Below are positions 1 to 8,525 of a stretch of 52,495 bases of DNA, piece by piece. Under the pieces are notes generated by a model that worked only from the letters and a program-made list of their open reading frames with translations, made no database searches and was not told the DNA's origin. Source of the DNA: a bacterium (GTDB lineage Bacteria; Auribacterota; Auribacteria; Auribacterales; Auribacteraceae); the NCBI GenBank assembly GCA_024233545.1, contig JACKPL010000017.1:1-52495 (forward strand), given 5' to 3'. A program made the translations under genes and the position numbers. Positions within the stretch are counted from its first letter, which is position 1. The number at the start of each line of letters is the position of its first letter.

Positions 1-49
1 ATTTATAAATTAGGAATAATTTAATTAAATGGATATTAACTTTATAGAG

Positions 50-161
50 TCAAATAATGTGAGCCAGAGTAAAAGATAAAATCACTTAAAGTGAGCCGTG
101 ATATTTTCAGTGTCAATTAAATCGAGCCAAGGTGAATTTATAAAATCATTTAATTTGAGCC
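50..161. repeat. Degenerate iteron-like direct repeats
   Basis: Four copies of the pattern TCANNTAANNNGAGCC start at 50, 82, 113 and 146, so the spacing is 32, 31 and 33 bases, close to three helical turns. Two further GAGCC/AAGCC-like boxes follow at 181 and 203, each preceded by CGAAAGC-like sequence. The spacing resembles an array of protein-binding sites such as plasmid iterons or operators. The function is inferred only. Confidence 0.5.
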
Positions 162-823
162 CGTTTTTATCGACGAAAGCGAGCCACTCTCATTTCGAAA
201 GCAAGCCGCTACACTTACTAATTAGTGGCACACTTACCATTTTGTGTATTAGTGCTATCGTCAATACCAGTTACTATACTGTAAAACCAGAAGAAATCAC
301 CTTTGTAGGAAATCCAGACAATCATAATGAAATCAAGGAATTATCTACTGGAGATCACTTTCTTCCGTTATCAAAACATCTACTGCGTAACTTATATACT
401 TTTCCTCAAAAGGAAACTTATAACTGGAAATTCAGTATTAGACCAGATAAGGATGCCTTACTAAATAGTCAACAGAATTTCGGATATTTTTTTGGCATAA
501 ATCTAATTTTTGATATTGCTCTAACAAAAGACAACGCCTTGGAATTGCTAATAACTCACAAATCGGACTTAGAAACAATTGTAAAAAAAGTAGTCCAACC
601 TAATATACAAAACTCTCTTAATCAATTAGGTCAAACACTTAGTTTAGGCAATTTTTCTAATCAAAAAGAACAAATTGAAAAAGAAATCACTAATCTCGTG
701 AATAAAGAATTAAATTCTGCAGGATTATCTGACCATGCCATTTTGTGGTTAAAATTAGGAGATTCACCAAAAATCAAATTGACCAGACAGAAGATAAAAG
801 ATGAAGTAAATAAATATTTTTAG
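98..823 (+). CDS. SPFH/band-7-like membrane protein, possibly 5'-truncated
   Basis: The frame encodes up to 241 residues. A hydrophobic segment at about residues 41-58 is followed by YYTVKPEEITFVGN and a stretch ending in GDHFLPL, which resembles the start of SPFH (stomatin/prohibitin/HflK) domains. The C-terminal part, with a long helix and a conserved-looking final Leu-Gly region, fits an SPFH helical tail. SPFH proteins form membrane-anchored oligomers that often regulate proteases. The only initiator available is a GTG at 98, and the first 35 residues are translated from the GAGCC repeat array, so the true start may be lost or the gene may be a remnant. No neighbouring protease gene is visible. 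The family call is moderate; activity is uncertain. Confidence 0.5.
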   Translation: MIFSVSIKSSQGEFIKSFNLSPFLSTKASHSHFESKPLHLLISGTLTILCISAIVNTSYYTVKPEEITFVGNPDNHNEIKELSTGDHFLPLSKHLLRNLYTFPQKETYNWKFSIRPDKDALLNSQQNFGYFFGINLIFDIALTKDNALELLITHKSDLETIVKKVVQPNIQNSLNQLGQTLSLGNFSNQKEQIEKEITNLVNKELNSAGLSDHAILWLKLGDSPKIKLTRQKIKDEVNKYF

Positions 824-982
824 GTTATGCTGTATAGTTCTCTGTTATTTTTCTTCATTAGTTATGATATTATTAAGCAAGAAGCCAACCGCTCTTTAAG
901 GTGTTGGGTAATTCACGAAAAACTGTTGTTAGAGTTCAACTTTTAGTATATAATCCGCAATGTTTAATTATGGGATACAGTT

Positions 983-1417
983 ATGAGTCTAAATCTTAAG
1001 ATGCAAATACTTTTATCAAGATATTTTCCATTTTCCCCCTTTTGGATTTCTCTTCTAACAGGATTATTCTTCTTTAACAATATTTTAAAATACCATATAT
1101 TAAACGATTTTAACGCCGGCTTACTTCATGCTTTAATTTGGGTGAATATCTTTGCATTTTTTCTTTTTAAATACAAAAGATATGAACTGAAAATCAGTAA
1201 GGAAGAATGGCAAGAAATTTGTACTTTTCTTAAAAGAAAATTCCCTCAATACAATTTTAATGATGATTTTTACTGCACCGAAGTTTCTGACCAGAATAAT
1301 AACTTCAAATACACCGAACTTTTTTTAAATCTTGGTAGTGATTATCGAGTAGTGGTGGAAGAGTTTAAAATTAGTGAATTTAAATCATCTCCTGAGATTT
1401 TAAAAATTTTTAATTAA
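983..1417 (+). CDS. Small two-helix membrane protein, unknown
   Basis: The 144-residue product is not a family I recognise. It has two hydrophobic segments, roughly residues 15-35 and 43-62, separated by a short loop, then a charged soluble C-terminal half beginning YELKISKEEWQEI. The ATG is preceded by GGGATACAG, which could act as a weak ribosome-binding site. It stands alone between two noncoding stretches, with no operon partner. The coherent length and alternation of membrane and soluble parts make it more likely real than spurious, but no role can be assigned. Confidence 0.45.
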   Translation: MSLNLKMQILLSRYFPFSPFWISLLTGLFFFNNILKYHILNDFNAGLLHALIWVNIFAFFLFKYKRYELKISKEEWQEICTFLKRKFPQYNFNDDFYCTEVSDQNNNFKYTELFLNLGSDYRVVVEEFKISEFKSSPEILKIFN

Positions 1418-1745
1418 CCATATTCAGCATAGAAAAATTGAATTTGATACTAGACTTTTCAACTGCCTAAAATATAAGCAACACTTCTGGAACTTACATG
1501 GATTCCTTAGTCAAGGTTTTCTACAATCTTATCAACAATTTTGTGAATAAGTTATTTAGTTTCCTTTATTCTGTTTCTCGTGATGTTCTAGAACCTTACG
1601 TATTGTGTAAGCCTTATCCATTAACTGCTCAAAACTTTCTTTTTTTCCGCTGCTGCCTGTTCTGTATGATCAGTCTTGTTGAGTATATTAAGTTTTGCTA
1701 CAAGCTAAATCAGCATTACTAACGTGCTACGTTAAAATGTAATCA

Positions 1746-2050
1746 TTATTTATTGATTATCGTTGGTATATAATCTCTAACAGCAGTTAAGATTTCAACA
1801 AGGTAGTAATCCATTTTCTGCCATTCTTTTTCTGAAACACCATAGAAAACAGACAATCTTAGCCACCCGCTAAATAAAACATTAGCAATTGCTTCGGGGT
1901 GGTAACCCTGCTTCAGGTAATCAGATGTTAGTACATGAATAGCCGTATTAACCCTAGTGCTTTGGTACTGCACCTTGTCTTCCGTACATTGTCCAAATCC
2001 TCAGGAGTAGGTAACTTTTCTTTTAAACGCTGCATTTTGCTATTAAGCAT
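1746..2050 (-). pseudogene. Frameshifted small gene, unknown family
   Basis: Read on the minus strand, an ATG at 2050 opens a frame encoding MLNSKMQRLKEKLPTPEDL. That frame soon stops, while a different frame, opening only at a GTG at 1973, continues through a well-formed helical stretch (LTSDYLKQGYHPEAIANVLF) to a stop at 1746. The two halves look like one protein of about 100 residues split by a frameshift near 1985-2005. I do not recognise the family. It lies in a row of minus-strand genes (1746-3025) that look like a decaying operon. Confidence 0.4.
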
Positions 2051-2057
2051 TCTTAGG

Positions 2058-2370
2058 TTAGGTGAGAATTCGGATCCGCAACTCAAAGGTAGTTTTTCTT
2101 ATCAGACTCACAATATTTCCAATTTCTTCAAATGGTGACAATCTGGCAAGAGACCCAGGGATATACCACGCAATGGGGCATCCAAGGTAAACCAGAAATA
2201 AAAAGACTCATATAAATAACTTTAACTTCCATATGCTCTGCTATTAACTCAATCAAAAGCTTTTCTAGTTCCGTTTTAACAATAGCTGTTTCTTTCTGAA
2301 ACCCTGTTATTGCTTGAGATATTCTAGGGTGAGTCTTTTTAGATAATTCTTGAATTTCATCGAATAACAA
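2058..2370 (-). pseudogene. Frameshifted small helical protein gene
   Basis: From an ATG at 2370 the minus strand encodes MLFDEIQELSKKTHPRISQ followed by helical sequence. Around 2165-2195 the frame changes: the initial frame ends at 2128, while an overlapping frame continues coherently (AWYIPGSLARLSPFEEIGN) to a stop at 2058. The natural reading is a protein of about 100 residues with a frameshift, so the gene is probably inactive. No family recognised. It sits just downstream of the minus-strand pair at 2403-3025. Confidence 0.4.
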
Positions 2371-2402
2371 TGCCGTTTCTATGTCATCTATTGGCTTTTT
2401 TA

Positions 2403-2795
2403 TTATTTGTTGAAAGTTGTATACTTGTAAGTATTTTTTCCTTTGGCAAGCATGGCCTGTAGTAATTTATTAGTATAATCCATATAGAGTGGAATACAAG
2501 GTAAGCCATATTCTAAATATGAATTTGCGTTTGGCTTGCTATCTAAATAAGAAAAATAACCTACAAGCCAACCTACCTGTATCGCCAGCTGATTAATAGC
2601 ATGATTAATTGATACCCCTTCTAAATCTTCCTGCCATTTTTCATGCTGTTCATTCACTAACGGTATTAAGAAAGCAAAGAATTCATTTTGCGGACAAATT
2701 AAATCTTTTTGTTTTTTTAAAATACTACTTCGAGAATTTGATAAATTCTCTATCATATCCATAATAATTCGACCTAAACGCAAAGTTTGAATCAC
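2403..2795 (-). CDS. Hypothetical protein, second gene of a minus-strand pair
   Basis: The 130-residue product is mostly helical, with charged N-terminal and central parts and a short hydrophobic patch at about 75-90. No recognisable motif. Its ATG overlaps the stop of the upstream gene (2792-3025) in an ATGA arrangement, which supports co-translation and makes both genes likelier to be real. Downstream genes on the same strand are frameshifted, so the cluster appears to be decaying. Function unknown. Confidence 0.4.
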   Translation of the reverse strand: MIQTLRLGRIIMDMIENLSNSRSSILKKQKDLICPQNEFFAFLIPLVNEQHEKWQEDLEGVSINHAINQLAIQVGWLVGYFSYLDSKPNANSYLEYGLPCIPLYMDYTNKLLQAMLAKGKNTYKYTTFNK

Positions 2796-3025
2796 AATGC
2801 TACCGGTGTGTCTTCCTTTAATTGATCTAACAGCAAGGATCGATTATTAGTATTTGAGTTAGAAAGGTAATGATTAAATTTTGATAGTGCCAATTGGGCA
2901 TGTCGTCGTAAAAGGTTATTAATCTCCGGTTCCAAATCTCTTGATTTATCCTGATTATAAATAGCAGTTGTAGCTCCCAAATAACAACAAAGGTGTACCA
3001 CAACCATTTCGGGAATTTGAGCCAT
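2792..3025 (-). CDS. Hypothetical protein, first gene of a minus-strand pair
   Basis: The 77-residue helical protein begins MAQIPEMVVVHLCCYLGATT and contains a basic central part (EINNLLRRHAQLALSKFNH). It overlaps the next gene by four bases (ATGA), the usual sign of translational coupling. No family recognised and no signal peptide seen. It could be the N-terminal fragment of a longer ancestral gene continued by its neighbour, but the overlap with a proper start favours two separate small genes. Confidence 0.4.
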   Translation of the reverse strand: MAQIPEMVVVHLCCYLGATTAIYNQDKSRDLEPEINNLLRRHAQLALSKFNHYLSNSNTNNRSLLLDQLKEDTPVAL

Positions 3026-3561
3026 TTTGCACTTAACAGGGCTTGTTCTAACTTTTCCAGAAAATCCTACAGTTTTGCTACTACTTTATATTCAAGATTC
3101 GTTAACGAAAAAAAGCCTATAAGTTATCATAATCAACGCTACTTAGCATTGGTTTTGGGTACGGTATATTTTTTTTTTAATCATAAACCATTCAGGGAAT
3201 TTTATACCTAGCGTTAGCAATAGCACAGGCGGTAGTTTCCAATATTTTCATGTATTGACAAAATCCTTCATGAAAATTGCAATATTCATTTTAGATAATA
3301 ATAAATTTATTACTGTTGCTTAACAAGTAAATACTTTGTTTAACTATCTTTCCAAACACGACATCGTCTTTATATAAAATTATTTAGTCTTTATCTCTTA
3401 TAGCACTAACATTAGATATCGGTGATAGTACATTATGATTTTTTATTGAATTATTAACTTTCAGTGTATATATTCTGTCCACTCCTCTAGGTTAAATATC
3501 TTAGAGGAGACTAAACCCATAAGTGTACCAATTCTTCTATTTTTTATTATTTCTTTACATT
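3026..3561. other. Noncoding stretch with one hairpin
   Basis: No convincing gene is present. The only structure is an inverted repeat, CTCCTCTA at 3482-3489 and TAGAGGAG at 3502-3509, extendable to about 10 pairs with a G-T pair and an 8-base loop. It lacks a T-run, so it is not a typical terminator in either direction. It lies 50 bases past the end of the minus-strand Bro-N gene. Confidence 0.5.
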
Positions 3562-4392
3562 TCATGTAATCTTTTTGGGTGATTTTAGATAGTTTTTATT
3601 CGAAATTACTTTTTGACCTGTTTTATCTTCAAGTTCCAATCTTGCGGTCTTTGCAATATTACCACCTACCTTAGCTGCTTTCTTATTTTCCTTCATCCCT
3701 ATAGCGTTAAGATTTTCAGCAACTTGTTTTGTCGATAATTCGGCAAGTGCCGTAAAAATTAACTCTGCATTGCTCATATGGTCACGTAAATTATGATTTT
3801 TTAAACCTTTAATCTGTTTATGCTTCTTTACACTTACTCCTGCCCATTCTTCATGGATAATATTTGTTAACGTAGCAAACTCCTCACCTTCCTTAATTTC
3901 GTGATCTCTCCAGTAATCGGTTAATTTATTACGAGTTTCTTGCCCAAGCATACGTTGCTGTATCCATTCATTGCTACGACCTTGCTTTTTCCAGTTATCT
4001 CTTGCTCTATTAAGCGATCTTTCGGGGTCAGCAATTTCTTGTATACGCTCATAACCAACTTTAGCAAGCCATAGCTTTAAAGGCTCTGCCTTAGGTGATG
4101 GAATTGACTGAATTAACCTTAACAAGCTCTCAACATTAGCAACATCAGTTAAGTATTTCTTACCATCTGAAGCTTCCAATTTCAGTTGGTGACAAATTGT
4201 CACCAACTCACTGCCTTCCTTTCTTAGACGTTCCTTTAATTTATTCCAATATTTTCTAGCAGTTTGATAATCTGTTTGCTGTGTTAACACTTGCACTACA
4301 TCAATAACCGAGAAAAACCATGTATCAGATTCTTTGTCGTAGATTCTACGAATTTTGTGATCTTCAAAAATAGCTAAATCATTTTCTTTCAT
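3562..4392 (-). CDS. Bro-N / DinD-like protein
   Basis: The 276-residue protein begins with a Bro-N domain: IRRIYDKESDTWFFSVIDVVQVLT at about residues 15-37, followed by ARKYWNKLKERL. This is the DNA-binding fold of phage antirepressors and baculovirus BRO proteins. The C-terminal part (DYWRDHEIKEGEEFATLTNI, then NHNLRDHMSNAEL) matches DinD-like proteins, DNA-damage-inducible in E. coli, which have this Bro-N plus helical arrangement. Full-length for the family. It lies downstream of the replication genes on the same strand, about 24 bases from the 4417-4776 gene, so it may be in their transcript. Its role on the plasmid is not known; regulation or DNA-damage response is plausible. Confidence 0.8.
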   Translation of the reverse strand: MKENDLAIFEDHKIRRIYDKESDTWFFSVIDVVQVLTQQTDYQTARKYWNKLKERLRKEGSELVTICHQLKLEASDGKKYLTDVANVESLLRLIQSIPSPKAEPLKLWLAKVGYERIQEIADPERSLNRARDNWKKQGRSNEWIQQRMLGQETRNKLTDYWRDHEIKEGEEFATLTNIIHEEWAGVSVKKHKQIKGLKNHNLRDHMSNAELIFTALAELSTKQVAENLNAIGMKENKKAAKVGGNIAKTARLELEDKTGQKVISNKNYLKSPKKIT

Positions 4393-4416
4393 ATATTACT
4401 TTTCCACTGATTACAG

Positions 4417-4776
4417 TTACTTTACTTTTTTTATTTTTTTATGATGGATATTAAGATTTTTGATATATCCAATTTTACAGTGAGATTCATTTTGTAAAAA
4501 CTTCAAACCCTCATACAATTGAACTTGCCTGCAATCAAGTATTTTACCGGCAAATGAAACTGCCTGACTTGTTAAACCCTTATGTGCCAGTTCAAATAAA
4601 GCCTCTGTTGCTTTGTTTCTATTGATAATGGCATAATCCGCAACAGGATTATTTTTTTTAGTGTTTAGATATACTTTATTTAATGACAATACTTCCTTGA
4701 AGTTACCGAAGTAATCAAGTTCTTCACTAATTGTTCCGATAGTGGCTTTAAAATGTTGGTATTCATTTTTAATCAT
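4417..4776 (-). CDS. Small protein coupled to the replication gene
   Basis: The 119-residue product is soluble and helical, with a lysine-rich C-terminus (HHKKIKKVK). I do not recognise a family. The start codon lies two bases past the stop of the 544-residue initiator-like gene upstream, so the two are almost certainly translated from one message. The region around residues 48-100 (NRNKATEALFELAHKGL, then AGKILDCRQVQLYEGLKFL) looks like a small helical fold. A role as replication accessory is suggested only by position. Confidence 0.55.
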   Translation of the reverse strand: MIKNEYQHFKATIGTISEELDYFGNFKEVLSLNKVYLNTKKNNPVADYAIINRNKATEALFELAHKGLTSQAVSFAGKILDCRQVQLYEGLKFLQNESHCKIGYIKNLNIHHKKIKKVK

Positions 4777-4778
4777 AA

Positions 4779-6413
4779 TTAGTAACCTCTTTTTAGGTCA
4801 GAGCTACTAAACAATTCTTTAAGCTCTAATCCTAGTTTTTTAATAATATTCCTAATTCCCTCTCCGTAGTTAGTTTCCACCCATTGCTGAATAAATGAAT
4901 TAGGTGCTTTTAGTTCAACTGTTCTAGCATCATCGTCAATAACAGGAGTTAAGTTACTAAACCAGTTATTGTATATATGAATGCCATACGTTTTTATCAA
5001 CTGGCGGCAAATATCCCCCCATGCGTCTTGTTTTAATGTCGGTAGGACTGTAGTTCTTTTTTCCCGCACATCGCCATGTTCATTTATAGACTTAAGGTTA
5101 TAGACATCTTCTATAACGTACTCTACACCTTCAATATCAAACTCAGAGTTGGAATAGATCGACTGAACCTGACTTAAAACTAGATCAGTTTCAAACTCAC
5201 TTAATTGAACTAAGCTTTTAAAATAAATTTTTATAGTATTACCTACTACTTCAAAATTTTTAATATTTGACAGTAGCTCGTAGCTTCTGAGCGACTCAAG
5301 AACATTAGCAAGCCTTGCTTTTAGTTGATTCTTAGGGCAAACATGGGTAATTGCCCTTTGTTCTACCTCGGATAGGTATTGCTCTATCTCCTTTTCCTTG
5401 TCTATTTCCCTTTGTGTTGTTGGCGTAATGTTTGTTTTTATACGGAAGTTATCATTGCCTGTTTTTACTGCATCCCTCATTTCAAATCGCAGGCATTTAC
5501 CAAAATAAGCCATGAACTGGGCTTTTGAGCAAAACCTGTTATCAAGTCGTTTTGACATATCAAAAAGTATTTCATTCATTGCCTGCAAACTAAAATCACG
5601 ACCTGATAGGCTTTGTAATTGACTAGCATCCTCTTTGGTCAATGGATAGTGATAGCTTAAACCTTGGGGTTCTTTGTACTGGTTAAAATGGTAAACTCTT
5701 GCCTTACGCTTGGCATTAGTTAGCTTTTTCCGTTCGTTAGGTAGTCGTTTTTTAAGTTTAACAGGTTTAACAGCTTCTTGCGGAAAGATAGCTACTTGAG
5801 GCTCTGTATTTTCTACAATTCGAACTTCTTCAGAATTTTCTGAAAAATTAGATTCTAGATCTATATATTTATCTTTGTTAAAGATATTCCTATTAGTATA
5901 TGTGGGCCGATTTTTTTCGGGGTAAAATTCTGAATTATCATGACCTGTATCCTTTAATTCATCTATTACTGTAGGATGTAATTCAATATAATAGTGACGG
6001 GAAAATTTTGCACCTTCATTATTAGTATAAAGCCTATAAAATTGTATTTTTAGTATTCTTTCTAATTCTTTTAAAATAATGGTATTTTGATCGGATTTAC
6101 ACCTAGTAGCCTGAGTAATATATTTATGATTTATTAAAGCATATCTATTACTAAAAAGTTTTTTTAATATAGTTCTAAGTAACTTTTTAGCTTTCTCTCC
6201 AAGATATACAGTTTTTTCTGTAAGTTCTTCTTCTGGAGTGATATTAGCTCTAATAAGCTTGTCCAGTAGCTTATAGCGGTTAGGTGTTCTATGCTTAAAG
6301 CTTAAAAATACTTGTGTTTCTAAGGATAATTCTGTTTTCGACTTGTGATTTAAATACTCGTCTACTTGTTTGTGTTGCTTTTTTACAATTGACATTTGTT
6401 CTCTTAATTTCAA
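4779..6413 (-). CDS. Plasmid replication initiator with DnaA_N-like domain
   Basis: The 544-residue protein has a basic N-terminal half (about residues 1-250) consistent with DNA binding, including a KKRLPNERKKLTNAKRKAR stretch near 220-240. The C-terminus, from about residue 465 (WGDICRQLIKTYGIHIYNNW through LKAPNSFIQQWVETNYGEGI), resembles the N-terminal domain of DnaA, the part that recruits helicase. There is no AAA+ module, so this is not chromosomal DnaA. Rickettsia plasmids are known to carry such DnaA-like proteins next to ParA, and that is the arrangement here. The ATG at 6413 has an AAGAGA site just upstream. A nested inverted repeat lies in its 5' region. The call as initiator is family knowledge plus context. 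Confidence 0.75.
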   Translation of the reverse strand: MKLREQMSIVKKQHKQVDEYLNHKSKTELSLETQVFLSFKHRTPNRYKLLDKLIRANITPEEELTEKTVYLGEKAKKLLRTILKKLFSNRYALINHKYITQATRCKSDQNTIILKELERILKIQFYRLYTNNEGAKFSRHYYIELHPTVIDELKDTGHDNSEFYPEKNRPTYTNRNIFNKDKYIDLESNFSENSEEVRIVENTEPQVAIFPQEAVKPVKLKKRLPNERKKLTNAKRKARVYHFNQYKEPQGLSYHYPLTKEDASQLQSLSGRDFSLQAMNEILFDMSKRLDNRFCSKAQFMAYFGKCLRFEMRDAVKTGNDNFRIKTNITPTTQREIDKEKEIEQYLSEVEQRAITHVCPKNQLKARLANVLESLRSYELLSNIKNFEVVGNTIKIYFKSLVQLSEFETDLVLSQVQSIYSNSEFDIEGVEYVIEDVYNLKSINEHGDVREKRTTVLPTLKQDAWGDICRQLIKTYGIHIYNNWFSNLTPVIDDDARTVELKAPNSFIQQWVETNYGEGIRNIIKKLGLELKELFSSSDLKRGY

Positions 6414-6435
6414 TTAATTTTTTTTAAGAGAATTG

Positions 6436-6515
6436 TTGACTTTTAAGTAAAGAAACACTATTCTGAAGTTGTTGCGGTTCTTCAGTTTTTGTGTGGTTTC
6501 TGGCTTTACTTAAAA
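6436..6515. promoter_or_regulatory. Nested inverted repeats upstream of the replication gene
   Basis: An outer inverted repeat pairs TTTTAAGTAAAG (6441-6452) with CTTTACTTAAAA (6504-6515). Inside it, CTGAAG (6463-6468) pairs with CTTCAG (6480-6485), and the inner hairpin is followed by TTTTT on the plus strand. A plus-strand promoter-like pair, TTGACT (6436-6441) and TATTCT (6459-6464) with 17 bases between, overlaps it. The site is 25-100 bases upstream of the replication gene, which runs on the minus strand, so it could be an operator, an origin element or a source of antisense RNA. Confidence 0.45.
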
Positions 6516-6609
6516 AACTTCACATTCCCTCTATACGAAATAAGCCAAATATTAGTTATTTTTTAAAGAATTAAATCATATTTATTGCCAATAATTTGTT
6601 TAATTTTTA

Positions 6610-6813
6610 TTATTTCAATAACTGTTGTTCTTTTTCTTCTTTTATTTCAGTGAGCAATATTTTTTCTTGAGCTAGTTTTTCTTTTGCAGCTTCAAGAATC
6701 CATCTACTTCTGTCAGTAAGAGCAAAATTCTTTAAGTGAGAATCTAAATCTTTTAAAAAAGATTTAGGTACTGAAAGTGTGACTCTTTGTACATCACCTC
6801 TTAATACAGCCAT
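6610..6813 (-). CDS. Ribbon-helix-helix (CopG-like) DNA-binding protein
   Basis: The 67-residue protein has a ribbon-helix-helix signature: VQRVTLSVPKSFLKDLDSH (strand then helix 1) followed by LTDRSRWILEAAKEKL (helix 2). Such proteins dimerise and bind operators, often regulating plasmid copy number, partition or toxin-antitoxin genes. It is transcribed divergently from parA across a very AT-rich 240-base region. It could be an autoregulator of that region or an antitoxin-like orphan; no toxin gene adjoins it. Confidence 0.65.
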   Translation of the reverse strand: MAVLRGDVQRVTLSVPKSFLKDLDSHLKNFALTDRSRWILEAAKEKLAQEKILLTEIKEEKEQQLLK

Positions 6814-7012
6814 ATATAAAACCTGAAATTTTTGTTAGTATCTTTACACTTTATAAGGTAAAATTATTCTTTGTCAAGATCAAAGTAAAAAATAAAATGT
6901 TTTTTACTGTGTAATTAATTGTTGTGTTGATTCCTAATTATACTAATAATATTTATCATATATTAATAATTGGATAATCATTATATAAGTGTTGTTTAAT
7001 AAATAAATAATT

Positions 7013-7033
7013 GTTATATATTAATGATATAAC
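7013..7033. promoter_or_regulatory. Palindromic site upstream of parA
   Basis: The arms GTTATAT (7013-7019) and ATATAAC (7027-7033) flank a 7-base centre. The site ends 21 bases before the parA ATG. A related half sequence, ATATATTAATAAT, occurs at about 6958-6970. In ParA/RHH partition cassettes an operator or centromere is usually just upstream, so this is a candidate partition operator. The low complexity of the region limits confidence. Confidence 0.35.
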
Positions 7034-7054
7034 TATTATTGAATAAACGTATAT

Positions 7055-7750
7055 ATGTATATAATCACCGTTGCGAGCACAAAAGGCGGAGTTGGTAAAT
7101 CAACATTTGTTTTAAATTTTGCTACTGTTTTATTGAATCAAGGAAAAAAAGTTGCCGTTCTAGATGCTGATTCCCAAGGTACAATAAGTAAATGGTCTAA
7201 AGTTCGGGATTACATGATAGATTCAGGTGAAAAGATTCCTAAACTTTTTGTTGCTGGTGTAAGAGGCGAAGCACTATTAGAAATTGCAAATGATAAAAAA
7301 CAACAAGGGTATTTTGTTCTAATAGATAGCCCAGGGGTAGATGATTCAAATATGCGTAGCTCTTTACTTAGAAGTGATATAGTAGTTTCCACTTGTCCTA
7401 CTTCTGCTATTGATTTATGGGAAATAGAATCGTTAATCAATATATTAAAAAAGTTACAAACAATTCAAAATAGAAAAATTCCGCTAGTGTTATTATTTAA
7501 TAAAGTACCAAGTATACATTCAAATCTAGCTGTAAAAGAAGCGTTAGATTTTTTTGATCAAAATAATATAAATCCAGATTATATTTTAAAATCTATAATA
7601 AAAGAAAGAGTGGCATTTAAGCATTCTATAAAAAGTGGGAGGGGAGTAATAGAGTGTTCTCCTCAAGACGAGAAAGCAATAAATGAAATAGAAGAATCTG
7701 CCAATGAAATTATTGCAATATTAAAAGAACGTTATTCAATAAATATATAG
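7055..7750 (+). CDS. parA: ParA-family partition ATPase
   Basis: The 231-residue protein has the deviant Walker A box KGGVGKST at residues 10-17, a Walker A' region (LDADSQG, about 36-42) and LIDSPG at about 92-97. This is a small ParA (type Ib or MinD/Soj-like) without an N-terminal helix-turn-helix. It acts on the nucleoid to position plasmid copies. The next gene, 35 bases downstream, encodes a small ribbon-helix-helix protein, the usual partner of such short ParA proteins. The upstream palindrome may be its operator. Confidence 0.9.
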   Translation: MYIITVASTKGGVGKSTFVLNFATVLLNQGKKVAVLDADSQGTISKWSKVRDYMIDSGEKIPKLFVAGVRGEALLEIANDKKQQGYFVLIDSPGVDDSNMRSSLLRSDIVVSTCPTSAIDLWEIESLINILKKLQTIQNRKIPLVLLFNKVPSIHSNLAVKEALDFFDQNNINPDYILKSIIKERVAFKHSIKSGRGVIECSPQDEKAINEIEESANEIIAILKERYSINI

Positions 7751-7784
7751 TTAGTATATATTCATTATATAATTATTAAATATT

Positions 7785-8042
7785 ATGACACAACAAAAAA
7801 GATATATTCCTAATCCAAATAAAATATCTAACAATGAACAAGATTTTATTGAAAATGGCAATACTTTTAAAAATTTAACAGAAAATGCTAATAAAAAAGA
7901 TAAATATAGGGGGCGTATGATTTCTATGTCCGATTCGTTTTATGAACAATTAAATGCTTATTTAAAGAAACATCCAACAGAGGGAAGCAGATCAAGCTTT
8001 ATAGTAAGGGTAGTTGCGGAGTATATAAATAATAAACAATAA
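7785..8042 (+). CDS. Ribbon-helix-helix partition partner (ParG-like)
   Basis: The 85-residue protein has a disordered polar N-terminus of about 45 residues and a C-terminal ribbon-helix-helix: RGRMISMSDSFYEQLNAYLK followed by GSRSSFIVRVVAEYI. This layout, a flexible tail plus RHH, is that of ParG/ParF-partner proteins, which bind the centromere and stimulate ParA ATP hydrolysis. It follows parA closely on the same strand. The name is by layout and context; sequence identity with ParG itself is not claimed. Confidence 0.65.
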   Translation: MTQQKRYIPNPNKISNNEQDFIENGNTFKNLTENANKKDKYRGRMISMSDSFYEQLNAYLKKHPTEGSRSSFIVRVVAEYINNKQ

Positions 8043-8190
8043 TTATTATAGACAAGTTTTGAAAATATAGGTTCATTATTAATGGCTTTGGGCTTAAAGC
8101 TTAAAGTGGAAAATGACTAATCAAGATTTTTGTTGAAATATTATTAAAAATGCTATACACCAGTTAAAATTCTTTGTAGAATTAATTCTT

Positions 8191-8484
8191 ATGGACAAGA
8201 TAGAAATAATAAAAAAAGCAATAAGTGAGAGTGGGTTATATTCCAATAACCAATGCAAAGTATTGAATGTATTGCTCGATATTGCTGTTAACAATGTAGC
8301 ACAAGCAACTGTTCGGTTTATTGAAGAGAAAACTGGAGTAAAAAAACCTACAATTTATTTTGCTTTAAAAATTTTTCAAAAAGATGGATTGATAATAAAA
8401 AATGAACAATTAGGAGGTTTTGAGATTCAACAATCTAAACTAAATTATTTTTTAGAATCTTACCAAAAAAAGCAATCTATATAA
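8191..8484 (+). CDS. Winged-helix DNA-binding protein
   Basis: The 97-residue protein reads as a winged helix: helices from CKVLNVLLDIAVNN, then TVRFIEEKTGVKKPTIYFAL as helix-turn-helix, then a wing (DGLIIKNEQLGGFEI). It probably regulates plasmid replication or its own operon, but the target is unknown. It sits between the partition cassette and the strong promoter at 8526. No replication catalytic motif is present. Confidence 0.6.
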   Translation: MDKIEIIKKAISESGLYSNNQCKVLNVLLDIAVNNVAQATVRFIEEKTGVKKPTIYFALKIFQKDGLIIKNEQLGGFEIQQSKLNYFLESYQKKQSI

Positions 8485-8525
8485 TTTTTTATAACTATTT
8501 TTCAATAATTTTATAATAAAAATAT

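Noticed and set aside
50..210. GAGCC-spaced array as a CRISPR
   Set aside because: The shared sequence is short and degenerate, the intervening segments also share AT-rich parts, and no cas gene is visible.
1498..1722. Possible 74-residue plus-strand gene
   Set aside because: Poor ribosome site, biased phenylalanine-rich composition and no partner; likely chance frame in AT-rich DNA.
1935..2138. Plus-strand frame across the minus-strand pseudogenes
   Set aside because: It is antisense to the better supported fragments at 1746-2370 and has no motif.
2993..3211. Plus-strand 72-residue frame
   Set aside because: Overlaps the start of the minus-strand pair and has no coherent fold pattern.
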